A stretch of DNA of 64,000 nucleotides, from positions 5,796,001 to 5,860,000 of the forward strand of contig NZ_CP029426.2 of assembly GCF_002266435.3 (NCBI RefSeq). The letters run 5' to 3'. A program made the position numbers and the translations under genes. The stretch's first letter is position 1, and every line of letters starts with the position of its first letter. Source of the DNA: Bradyrhizobium amphicarpaeae (lineage in GTDB: Bacteria > Pseudomonadota > Alphaproteobacteria > Rhizobiales > Xanthobacteraceae). Below are positions 50,476 through 58,497 of this stretch, in pieces. The notes under the pieces were generated by a model, which was not told the DNA's origin, did no database searches, and saw only the letters and a program-made list of their open reading frames with translations.

Positions 50476-51987
50476 GTGACAAAAGACCCGCAAGCCAAGC
50501 GCAAGCCGGAAAATTGCGCCTTCGTCATCTTTGGCGTGACCGGCGACCTCACCCATCGCCTCGTGATGCCGTCGCTCTACAATCTCGCCGCCGAGAACCT
50601 GTTGCCGGAAAAATTCTGCGTCGTCGGCGTGGCCCGCAAGGGCCAATCGGATGACCAGCTGCGCGACAGCCTGATGAAAGGCCTACGCGAGTTTGCGACA
50701 AGGCCGGTCGACGACGACATCGCCAAACAGCTGCTGCAATGCGTCACCTTCGTCGAGGCCGATCCGAAGGACCCGCCCTCGTTCGACCGCTTGCGCGAGC
50801 ATCTGGACTCGCTGGAGTGTTCGCAAGGCACCGGCGGCAACCGCCTGTTCTATCTCGCAACCCCGCCCGCCGCGTTTGCGCCGACCGCGCGCGAGCTCGG
50901 CCGCACCGGCATGATGAAGGAGAACGGCGCCTGGCGGCGGCTCGTGATCGAAAAGCCGTTCGGCACCGACCTCGCCTCGGCGCGCGCGCTGAATGCCGAG
51001 CTGCTGAAGATCATGGACGAGCACCAGATCTACCGGATCGATCATTATCTCGGCAAGGAGACGGTGCAGAACATCCTGGTGCTGCGCTTTGCCAACGGCA
51101 TGTTCGAGCCGATCTGGAATCGCAACCACATCGACCACATCCAGATCACGGTGGAGGAGAAGCTCGGCGTCGGCCATCGCGGCGGCTTCTACGATTCCAC
51201 CGGCGCGCTGCGCGACATGGTGCCGAACCATCTGTTCCAGCTGATGTCGCTGGTCGCGATGGAGCCGCCGGCGCGCTTCGACGCCCATTCCGTGCGCTCC
51301 GAGAAGGCCGACGTGCTCAACTCGATCCAGCAGCCGAGCCGGGAGGAAGCGCTGAAGAATTCGGTGCGCGCGCAATATCTCGCAGGCCGCATCGGTGACG
51401 ACGAGATCACGGACTATCGCAAGACCGAGGATGTCAAGCCCGACAGCACCACCGAGACTTTCGTCGCGCTGAAGCTGATGATCGACAATTGGCGCTGGGC
51501 CGGCGTGCCCTTTTACCTGCGCACCGGCAAGGCACTCGGCCACAAGCGGACTGAAGTCGCGATCAAGTTCAAGCAGGCGCCACTGTCGATGTTTTCAGGC
51601 ACCGACATCGACCGCCTCTCGCAAAACTTTCTGACCATCGGCATCGCCCCGACCGAGACCATCGAACTGCAATTCAACGCCAAGATTCCGGGACCGAGCA
51701 TCACCATCGACGGCGTCGAGATGAAGTTCCGCTATGGCGATTATTTCCGGGCGGATCCCTCGACCGGCTACGAGACGCTGATCTACGACTGCATGATCGG
51801 CGACAACATCCTGTTCCAGCGCGCCGACGGCATCGAGGCCGGGTGGCAGGCGGTGCAACCGTTCCTGGACGCCTGGAAAAGCGCCGGCAACGACGGCATC
51901 GAGACCTATGAAGCCGGCAGCGACGGCCCGAAATGCGCCGACGAGCTGCTGCGGCGGGACGGGCGAAGCTGGCGGAAGTATTCGTGA
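50476..51987 (+). CDS. zwf: Glucose-6-phosphate 1-dehydrogenase
   Basis: A 503-residue G6PD. It has the N-terminal dinucleotide motif VIFGVTGDLTHR, the active-site signature RIDHYLGKETVQN with the catalytic His and Lys, and a C-terminal block DGVEMKFRYGDYF. It makes 6-phosphogluconolactone, which Pgl (next gene) hydrolyses. The start is GTG at 50476, 27 bases after gnd. Its TGA shares one base with the pgl ATG (TGATG), so the two are coupled. Length and blocks are normal. Confidence 0.96.
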   Translation: MTKDPQAKRKPENCAFVIFGVTGDLTHRLVMPSLYNLAAENLLPEKFCVVGVARKGQSDDQLRDSLMKGLREFATRPVDDDIAKQLLQCVTFVEADPKDPPSFDRLREHLDSLECSQGTGGNRLFYLATPPAAFAPTARELGRTGMMKENGAWRRLVIEKPFGTDLASARALNAELLKIMDEHQIYRIDHYLGKETVQNILVLRFANGMFEPIWNRNHIDHIQITVEEKLGVGHRGGFYDSTGALRDMVPNHLFQLMSLVAMEPPARFDAHSVRSEKADVLNSIQQPSREEALKNSVRAQYLAGRIGDDEITDYRKTEDVKPDSTTETFVALKLMIDNWRWAGVPFYLRTGKALGHKRTEVAIKFKQAPLSMFSGTDIDRLSQNFLTIGIAPTETIELQFNAKIPGPSITIDGVEMKFRYGDYFRADPSTGYETLIYDCMIGDNILFQRADGIEAGWQAVQPFLDAWKSAGNDGIETYEAGSDGPKCADELLRRDGRSWRKYS

Positions 51988-52736
51988 TGGCAACGGCCGA
52001 ACAGCCGAAGCTGATCGTTGCGGCTGATGCCGAAGCGCTGGCGCAGGCGGCGGCCGAGCGCGTGATGGCGCGGATCGCGGCAAATGCGGGCCGCATCGCG
52101 ATCTGCCTTACCGGCGGCTCCAGCCCGAAGAAGCTCTACCAATTGCTCGGCGGCGCGCCCTGGCGCGGCAAGATCCCATGGGACCGCGTGCACTGGTTCA
52201 TCGGGGACGAACGTTTCGTGCCTGACAGCGATCCCCTCAACAACATGGCGGTCGCGCGCGCGACGTTTCTCGATGGCAATGCGCCCGCCGGCCATATCCA
52301 CCCGATCCCGACCACGGCCGACAATCCGGACCGAAGCGCCGAGGCCTATGCCCTCGAGTTGCAGGCTTTCTACGGTTCTGAAAGCCTCGATCCAGCGCGG
52401 CCGCTGTTCGACCTGGTCCTGATGGGCGCCGGCCCCGACGGCCACACCGCCTCGCTCTTCCCGGGCTTCCCCGCAATCGAGGAGACCGAACGCTGGGTCG
52501 TGGGCGTGCCCAAGGCCAATGTCGCGCCCTTCGTACCGCGGGTCTCGCTCACCCTGCCCGCTTTGGCGTCCTGCCGCGAAATGCTGTTCGAGATCGCCGG
52601 ACACGACAAGCAGGCGATCTTGACGCGCCTCTTCAATGGCGAGACTCTGCCCGCATTACGCGCGCGCTCGAATGGTGAGACCGTTTGGCTGGTCGACAGG
52701 GCCGCGCTTCCGGAGGGAATTCGTGGGCCGCGTTGA
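51987..52736 (+). CDS. pgl: 6-phosphogluconolactonase
   Basis: A 249-residue lactonase of the DevB/Pgl type. Family blocks are ICLTGGSSPKKLYQLL, the VHWFIGDERFVPDSDPLNN segment and LMGAGPDGHTASLFPG. The ATG overlaps the zwf stop, and zwf and pgl catalyse consecutive steps. The last 14 bases overlap the start of gntK. It is cytoplasmic. Confidence 0.95.
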   Translation: MATAEQPKLIVAADAEALAQAAAERVMARIAANAGRIAICLTGGSSPKKLYQLLGGAPWRGKIPWDRVHWFIGDERFVPDSDPLNNMAVARATFLDGNAPAGHIHPIPTTADNPDRSAEAYALELQAFYGSESLDPARPLFDLVLMGAGPDGHTASLFPGFPAIEETERWVVGVPKANVAPFVPRVSLTLPALASCREMLFEIAGHDKQAILTRLFNGETLPALRARSNGETVWLVDRAALPEGIRGPR

Positions 52737-53268
52737 AGCACCTTGTGCATTGATCGTGATGGGCGTGTCGGGTTCGGGCAAGAGCACGGTCGCGGAAGCA
52801 CTTGGCGAGCGGCTTGGCTGGCGCTTCGAGGACGGCGACAGCTTCCATCCTGCCAGCAATGTCGAGAAGATGCGGGCCGGCCATCCCCTCACCGACGAGG
52901 ACCGCTGGCCCTGGCTCAACGCCATCGCCGACGAGATCGCGCGGGTTTGCAACGAAGGCGGGCACATCATCATCGCCTGCTCGGCGCTGAAGCACACCTA
53001 TCGCGACGTCTTGCTGCGCGGACGTGACGACGTCCGGTTTGTCTTCCTGAAGGGCACCAAGGAGCTGATCGCCGAGCGGCTCGCGCACCGCAAGGGCCAT
53101 TTCATGCCGCCCGGGCTTCTGACCAGCCAGTTCGACACGCTGGAGCCGCCGGAAGCGGGCGAGCACGTCATCACCGTCTCGATCGACGAAACCGTCGAAG
53201 CGATCGTGGACGGCGTGATACGGCAGTTGAAGCCAAGCGGGGCGAAGCGCCGAGACCTGGAAACCTGA
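52723..53268 (+). CDS. gntK: Gluconokinase
   Basis: A 181-residue P-loop kinase with Walker A GVSGSGKST near the N terminus, followed by FEDGDSFHPASNVEKM and GHPLTDEDRWPWL, the standard GntK signature. It phosphorylates gluconate to 6-phosphogluconate, feeding the same pool as Pgl. The GTG start at 52723 has GGAGGGA six bases upstream and overlaps pgl by 14 bases; the longer frame lacks support. It fits with PQQ-dependent glucose dehydrogenase chemistry in the periplasm, which would supply gluconate, but that enzyme is not in the window. Confidence 0.93.
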   Translation: MGRVEAPCALIVMGVSGSGKSTVAEALGERLGWRFEDGDSFHPASNVEKMRAGHPLTDEDRWPWLNAIADEIARVCNEGGHIIIACSALKHTYRDVLLRGRDDVRFVFLKGTKELIAERLAHRKGHFMPPGLLTSQFDTLEPPEAGEHVITVSIDETVEAIVDGVIRQLKPSGAKRRDLET

Positions 53269-53278
53269 AGGTTCTGTC

Positions 53279-54094
53279 ATGACGCAAATCTCACTGGTCG
53301 TCTCCGACGTCGATGGCACGCTGCTGACCAAGGACAAGACGCTGACGGACCGGGCGCGAGGCGCGGTGCAGCGGCTGCACAAGGCCGGTATCGGCTTCAC
53401 CATCACCTCCAGCCGTCCCGCGATCGGCATGCGCTTCCTGATCGAGCCGTTGGCGCTGTGGCTGCCCGTCGGCCCGTTCAACGGCTCCTCGATCGTCGAT
53501 CCCGAGATGAACCCGGTCGAGCAGCACCTGATCCCCGCCGGCGCGGCCGAGCGGTCTCTGCAGATTCTCCGGGACTTCGGCGCCGACATCTGGCTGTTCA
53601 CTTACGACAAATGGCTGATCGATAACCCCGGCGGCAAGTACGTTCCCCATGAGCAGCACACGATCCGGTCGGAGCCGACCATCGTGACGGACTTTTCTCC
53701 TTACCTGTCGAGCGCCTGCAAGATCGTCGGCGCCAGCGCCGATGCGGCAGGCCTGGAGGCTTGCGAGAAGGCGATGCAGGAGGCACTGGGCAGCGAGGCC
53801 ACCGCGGTGCGCTCGCAGACCTATTATCTCGACATCACCCCGCCCGGCTTCAACAAGGGCACCTTCGTCGAGGCGATGGCCAAGCGCCTGGGCATTGCGA
53901 CCGGCGCTGTCGCCACCATCGGCGACATGCAGAACGACCTCGCGATGTTCGCCGTCAGCGGCGTCTCGATCGCCATGGGCAATGCCACCGACAACGTCAA
54001 GGACCAGGCGACGCACGTCACGGCGAGCAACGAGCAGGATGGATTTGCCGAGGCGATGGAGATGATCTTGAAGCGGAATGGGGTGTGTAGCTAG
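53279..54094 (+). CDS. HAD-superfamily phosphatase, Cof type
   Basis: A 271-residue HAD hydrolase of class IIB. It has motif I DVDGTLLTKD (both Asp present), motif II SSRPAIG (Ser/Thr), a Lys in the cap/C region and motif IV GDMQNDLAMF. It probably dephosphorylates a sugar phosphate or related small molecule. It starts 11 bases after gntK, so it closes the pentose-phosphate operon; the exact substrate is unknown. Two intergenic repeats follow. Confidence 0.88.
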   Translation: MTQISLVVSDVDGTLLTKDKTLTDRARGAVQRLHKAGIGFTITSSRPAIGMRFLIEPLALWLPVGPFNGSSIVDPEMNPVEQHLIPAGAAERSLQILRDFGADIWLFTYDKWLIDNPGGKYVPHEQHTIRSEPTIVTDFSPYLSSACKIVGASADAAGLEACEKAMQEALGSEATAVRSQTYYLDITPPGFNKGTFVEAMAKRLGIATGAVATIGDMQNDLAMFAVSGVSIAMGNATDNVKDQATHVTASNEQDGFAEAMEMILKRNGVCS

Positions 54095-54141
54095 TGTCAG
54101 CTGACCTTGAGTCCGTTATTCGAGCCGCGGCCTTGCTTTAT

Positions 54142-54253
54142 CTCTCCCGCTGCGGGAGAGGTCGCCACGGAGCGGCGGGTGAGGGCTCTCTCCTCTGGGG
54201 GTTCTCGCCCAGCGAAAACACCCACCCCCGGCCCTCCCTCTCAAGTGCAGGGG
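54142..54253. repeat. Intergenic palindromic repeat, family R1 copy 3 (decayed)
   Basis: The left hairpin CTCTCCCGC-GCGGGAGAG is intact but shortened in the loop. The core (GGCGGGTGAGGG, CTCCTCTGGGGG) is recognisable. The right hairpin has decayed to CCCTCCCTCTC-AAGTGCAGGGG. It has the same orientation as copies 1 and 2 and lies after the HAD gene. Confidence 0.75.
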
Positions 54254-54293
54254 AATCGCATATAAGAAACCGTGGCGGGACTCTCGCCCGTAG

Positions 54294-54437
54294 CCATCCT
54301 TCGAGACGCCCGCCTCTGGCGGTCCCTCAGGATGACGGCGGAGTATGCAGCGGCCATTTTCCGCGGACCAACTGTAACTCAGCCTCATCCTGAGGGACCG
54401 CGAAGCGGTCGTCTCGAAGGACGAGGCGCTTGCTCAG
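54294..54437. repeat. Composite inverted repeat, family R3 copy 2 (inverted)
   Basis: The reverse complement of copy 1 at 40367-40508: CCATCCTTCGAGACGCCCGC with CTCAGGATGA on the left, and CCTCATCCTGAGG, GACCGCGAAGCGGTCGTCTCG, then GGCGCTTGCTCAG on the right. The variable stem interior (CGCCTCTGGCG versus CGCTTCGCG) is swapped exactly as expected for inversion. It lies between the HAD and GH15 genes, which converge here. Confidence 0.85.
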
Positions 54438-54500
54438 GCCCCATCCGAAAGTCATATGCGATTCCTTGCGCGAGCGGGGAAGGGAGTGAACCTCCACTCC

Positions 54501-56345
54501 TCACTTCGACCGCTGCATCGCCGGCTTCTCGCTCTTCTGTCTCGCCGCCGACAAATTTTGCGCCGTGTTGATCAGGGCAATGTGTGTCAGCGCCTGCGGG
54601 AAATTGCCGGTCTGGCGACGTTCGACAGTATCGTATTCCTCGGCCAGCAGCCCGACGTCGTTCGCGACGGCGGCGACGCGGTCGAGCAGAACCTGCGCCT
54701 TGTCGAGATCACCCGCCAGCACATGGGCGTCGGCGAGCCACAGCGTGCAAGCCAGGAACGCCCCTTCGAGCGGTGGCTGCCCTGCAGGCAGCTCGCGCGG
54801 ATCATGGCGCAGCACGAAACCGTCCCGCGTCGAACGTTTCTCCATCGCGGTGATGGTGCCGCGGATGCGCGGATCGTCTGCAGGCAGGAAGCCGACCGCC
54901 GGCAGCAGCAGCACGCTGGCATCGAGCAGCTTGGAGCCGTAGGACTCGACGAAGGCATTCTCCTCCGTGTCAAATCCCCTGTTGCAGACGTCTCGATGAA
55001 TGGCATCGCGCAGCGCGCGCCAATGCAGAAGCGGCGCCTTGAAACCGAACGTCTCGGCGCTCTTGATGCCGCGGTCGAAGGCGACCCAGGTCATCACCTT
55101 GGAGAAGACGTAGTGCCGGGGCTGGCCGCGCCGCTCCCAGATGCCGTGGTCTGGCTGGTCCCAGACTTCGGCGAGATGCTGGAGCACCGCGCATTCGAGC
55201 GCCCAGGTTTCTTCGTTCAGCTTCAGCTTGGCCATGCGCGACTGGTGGAAGGCGTCGATCAACTCGCCATAGACGTCGAGCTGAAGCTGCGCATGCGCGG
55301 CATTGCCGACGCGCACCGGCTGCGCGCCCTCATAGCCGTCAAGCCAGCCCGCCTCCCATTCCAAAAGGCGCCGCTGGCCCCAGATCCCGTACATGATCTG
55401 CATGTTCGACGGCGAACCGGCCGCTGCGCGCAAGAGCCAGTTATGCCAGGCCAAGGCTTCCTCGGTGTAGCCCGAGTTCATCAGCGCCAGCAGCGTGAAG
55501 GTGGCGTCGCGCAGCCAGCAGAAGCGATAATCCCAATTCCTGCTGCCGCCGAGTTTTTCCGGCAGTGAGGTGGTCGGCGCCGCAACGATCCCGCCGGTGG
55601 GGGCGAAGGTCAGCGCCTTCAGCGTGATCAGCGAGCGCATGACGAGGTCGCGATAGTCGCCGTCGCGCGTGCTACGGCTGCACCACTCCTGCCAGAATTT
55701 TTCGGTTTCCTGGAGCGCGATCTCCGGATCGATCGGCGCGGGCGGATCGAGATGCGAGGGACCGTAGGTCAGCACGAACGGCACGGTGTCGCCGGCCCTG
55801 ACCTCGAAGTCGGACACCGTGGTCAGGTCCTCGCCGCGGGTTTTGACCGGCGTGCGCAGCACGGTCATGTCCTGGCCGGCGATCGCCAGCAAAGAATGGT
55901 CGATTCGCCGCACCCAGGGAATGTCCACGCCGAAGCCGAAGCGGATCACGAGCTCCATCCGCATCTTCACCGTGCCGGTGACGCCGCGCACCAGACGCAC
56001 GATGTCCGACGCCTTGCCGCGCGGCGGCATGAAGTCGATCAGCGCGACGGTGCCGCTCTTCGTTTCAAACCGCGTTTCGAGGATGAGGGTATCGCCGAGA
56101 TAGCGGCGCGAAATTGTCGTGACGTCGTCGCCAGGCGCGATCAGCCAGCGACCATTCTTGTGGGTGCCTAGGATGGCGGCAAAGCAGGCGTCGGAATCGA
56201 AGGCCGGCCAGCACAGCCAATCGATCGAGCCGTCGCGTCCGACCAGCGCCGCGGTCTCGCAATCGCCGATCAGCGCATAGTCTTCAATTTTTTGGGTCAA
56301 TGTCTTTCGAGCCTGGAAGGTCCCCGCCCAATCAACTCCCGCCAT
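54501..56345 (-). CDS. Glycoside hydrolase family 15 (glucoamylase/trehalase-like)
   Basis: A 614-residue GH15 protein. Typical bacterial GH15 blocks are KIEDYALIGDCETAALVG and GSIDWLCWPAFDSDACF at the N terminus, then GGSRNWDYRFCWLRDATFTL, MQIMYGIWGQRRLLEWE and, towards the C terminus, SYGSKLLDASVLLLPAVGF. No signal peptide is seen, so it acts in the cytoplasm, either on glycogen-derived oligosaccharides or as a trehalase, as shown for some actinobacterial relatives. The ATG at 56345 overlaps the end of malQ by 14 bases; a TTG at 56300 would give the more usual family N terminus. It sits second in a malQ-GH15 operon. Confidence 0.9.
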   Translation of the reverse strand: MAGVDWAGTFQARKTLTQKIEDYALIGDCETAALVGRDGSIDWLCWPAFDSDACFAAILGTHKNGRWLIAPGDDVTTISRRYLGDTLILETRFETKSGTVALIDFMPPRGKASDIVRLVRGVTGTVKMRMELVIRFGFGVDIPWVRRIDHSLLAIAGQDMTVLRTPVKTRGEDLTTVSDFEVRAGDTVPFVLTYGPSHLDPPAPIDPEIALQETEKFWQEWCSRSTRDGDYRDLVMRSLITLKALTFAPTGGIVAAPTTSLPEKLGGSRNWDYRFCWLRDATFTLLALMNSGYTEEALAWHNWLLRAAAGSPSNMQIMYGIWGQRRLLEWEAGWLDGYEGAQPVRVGNAAHAQLQLDVYGELIDAFHQSRMAKLKLNEETWALECAVLQHLAEVWDQPDHGIWERRGQPRHYVFSKVMTWVAFDRGIKSAETFGFKAPLLHWRALRDAIHRDVCNRGFDTEENAFVESYGSKLLDASVLLLPAVGFLPADDPRIRGTITAMEKRSTRDGFVLRHDPRELPAGQPPLEGAFLACTLWLADAHVLAGDLDKAQVLLDRVAAVANDVGLLAEEYDTVERRQTGNFPQALTHIALINTAQNLSAARQKSEKPAMQRSK

Positions 56346-58293
56346 TCAGCGAACGTTCCCGCGTCGCCGCTCGCAAGGCCGTGAGGTCGACCTTCGAGGC
56401 GATCTGGTCGAGCGCGACGGGAAGTCGCTGGCGCCAGTTCGGATGCTCATCGATCGTGCCGGGGATGTTGGGCTGGTCGAGCACGCCGAGCAGATCCTCC
56501 ATCGACACCGCCAATAGCCGCGACGGCGTGCGCGACAGGAAGGCGAGCACCGAATAGAGGTCGTTGGCGGTAATGCCGTTCTGACCCAGGATCTCGTCGA
56601 GCATGCCGAGCGCATCCCAGCGGTCCTGCTCGTTCTCACCGGGATCGAGCCCGAGCGAGCGCTTCACCCTGAGATCGCTGAAGGAGCGCCAGCCCGCATA
56701 GGTGCAGAGATCGTGCGTGTTCAGCGTCACCAGCGCGTTCGGCCTGTAGAAGTCGGCGCTGCGGAAATGTCCGGCATCGTCACGCTCGAACATCATGACG
56801 AGATAGGACCAGATGCCGAAATCCTGCATGGTTTCGCGGAAACCTTCCGGCACGGTGCCGAGATCTTCGCCGATCACGATGCACTTATGCGCCGCGCTCT
56901 CGCGCGCGATGGCTCCGAGCAGCGCCTCGAACGGCATCTGCACATAGGCGCCGTTGTCGGGCTTGAAGCCGCGCGGCACCAGATAGAGCCGCTTCAGCCC
57001 GAGGACATGATCAATCCGGATGGCGCCGGCGTGGCGCATCGAGGCCGCCAGCATGTCGGCAAAGGGCACGAAGGACTGCGCTTCCAGGCCACCGGCATTG
57101 AAGCCGGCGAGACCCCAGTCCTGACCGGCTGTGTTGAGCACATCGGGCGGCGCGCCGACCGCGAGATGCCGCGAGATTGCGATCTGCTCGTTCCAGGCAT
57201 CAAAGCCATTGGACTGCACGCCGACGGCGACGTCGAGATACAATCCGACCCGCATACCGAGCTGGCTGGCAAGCTCCTTGGCGGCGTGAAGCTGGCTATC
57301 TGCCGTCCATTGCACGAATTCGACGAACTCGACCTCACGCCTGTCGGGACCGTTGCGCAACTCCGCGCATTTGGCATCGTCCGGCTGCTGCCATTCCACC
57401 GGCCATTCCCACCACGGCGACGCGAAACGATGGCGCAGCGCCTCGAAGCAGGCAAAGCGGGACAGCAGCGGCGCGCGGTCGGCGCGGAATGCATCGAACT
57501 GATTGCGGCGGACGCCGCTCGCCTTCGTCACGAAAGCGTCAAAGGCGGCGCGCAAGGCCCGCCATTTCAGCGCCGCCATGTCGGCATAGGGGACCCGGTC
57601 GCCCTCGCGCAGCCTAGCGGCGGTCGCTGCTGCATCCGGCACGACGTCTGCCGAGAATTCGGGGATCGCCTCGACGTCGATATAGAGCGGGTTGAGAAAC
57701 AGCCGGCTGTTCGGCGAATAGGGGCTGCAATCGGCCGGATGGTCGTCGAACAGGACGTGCAGCGGATTGAGCCCGACGCCGTCTGCCCCGAGCTGCTTGG
57801 CAAGCCGGACGAGACCGGCCAGATCGGTGAAATCTCCGATGCCCCAATTCCGATCGGAGCGAATGCTGTAGAGCTGCACGGCAAGCAGCCAGCCACGATC
57901 GAAATCACCCCCGAAGGCCCGCTCGGGCGCCACGATCATCGGGACTTCTTCCGAAGCACCTTCGGCGTCGGTCAACGTCAGCCGGTGATAGCCGAGCGGC
58001 AGGTCACTAGGCCATGCGATCACGGGCTCGCGCGTCTCGCCTTGCGCGATGACCTTCGCGTTGCCGGTGATTGTCCATTTGAGGGGCACCCGGCCGGTGG
58101 CCGCCAGTTCGGTGCGCGAATGCCTCAAGGCGCGCAGCACCACCGGTCCCTCGACAAAGCGGTAAACCCGCTTCTCCGGCAGGGCATCGAGGATGGATTT
58201 GAGCGCCACGGGGTCGGTGACCCGCAGCTTGCCGAGGGCGTCGACAAATTCGGATTGAACGCCCTTGATCCGGGCTTGAGCTAAAAGATCCAT
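56332..58293 (-). CDS. malQ: 4-alpha-glucanotransferase (amylomaltase), GH77
   Basis: A 653-residue MalQ. An N-terminal beta-rich extension (1-about 130) precedes the GH77 barrel. It has AVQLYSIRSDRNWGIGDFTD, NPLHVLFDDHPADCSPYSP in overlapping parts, the nucleophile in IRIDHVLGLKRLY, the acid/base Glu in IVIGEDLGTVPEGF and the third carboxylate in NTHDLCTYAGW. All catalytic residues are present. It transfers glucan segments between maltodextrins. It is divergent from the GlgE-like gene across about 200 bases and co-transcribed with GH15. Confidence 0.95.
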   Translation of the reverse strand: MDLLAQARIKGVQSEFVDALGKLRVTDPVALKSILDALPEKRVYRFVEGPVVLRALRHSRTELAATGRVPLKWTITGNAKVIAQGETREPVIAWPSDLPLGYHRLTLTDAEGASEEVPMIVAPERAFGGDFDRGWLLAVQLYSIRSDRNWGIGDFTDLAGLVRLAKQLGADGVGLNPLHVLFDDHPADCSPYSPNSRLFLNPLYIDVEAIPEFSADVVPDAAATAARLREGDRVPYADMAALKWRALRAAFDAFVTKASGVRRNQFDAFRADRAPLLSRFACFEALRHRFASPWWEWPVEWQQPDDAKCAELRNGPDRREVEFVEFVQWTADSQLHAAKELASQLGMRVGLYLDVAVGVQSNGFDAWNEQIAISRHLAVGAPPDVLNTAGQDWGLAGFNAGGLEAQSFVPFADMLAASMRHAGAIRIDHVLGLKRLYLVPRGFKPDNGAYVQMPFEALLGAIARESAAHKCIVIGEDLGTVPEGFRETMQDFGIWSYLVMMFERDDAGHFRSADFYRPNALVTLNTHDLCTYAGWRSFSDLRVKRSLGLDPGENEQDRWDALGMLDEILGQNGITANDLYSVLAFLSRTPSRLLAVSMEDLLGVLDQPNIPGTIDEHPNWRQRLPVALDQIASKVDLTALRAATRERSLNGGS

Positions 58294-58392
58294 TCGGCAC
58301 GCAGCTTGCAGGCCATTCTCTGGCCGGTGGCATTGATTTTAACGAGGTCGCGGAAGAGGTTAGTCAGGGGTAACTCGCAAGCCGCACCTGCC

Positions 58393-58406
58393 GTTCCCTC
58401 GGGAAC
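58393..58406. promoter_or_regulatory. Palindromic element between malQ and the glgE-like gene
   Basis: GTTCCC-TC-GGGAAC is a perfect 6-bp-arm palindrome in the divergent control region. A second, shorter copy of the motif, TTCCC-N5-GGGAA, lies at about 58450-58464. Two similar palindromes between divergent maltodextrin and trehalose genes suggest operator sites for a local regulator; none is encoded in the window. Confidence 0.4.
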
Positions 58407-58497
58407 CAATGACACACAAGCGGCTTTCTATAGTGGTATCAAGTGTAGGTTCCCGGCAAGGGAAACGGGCTCCTGCTTTCTTGTCAATGGCATCACC

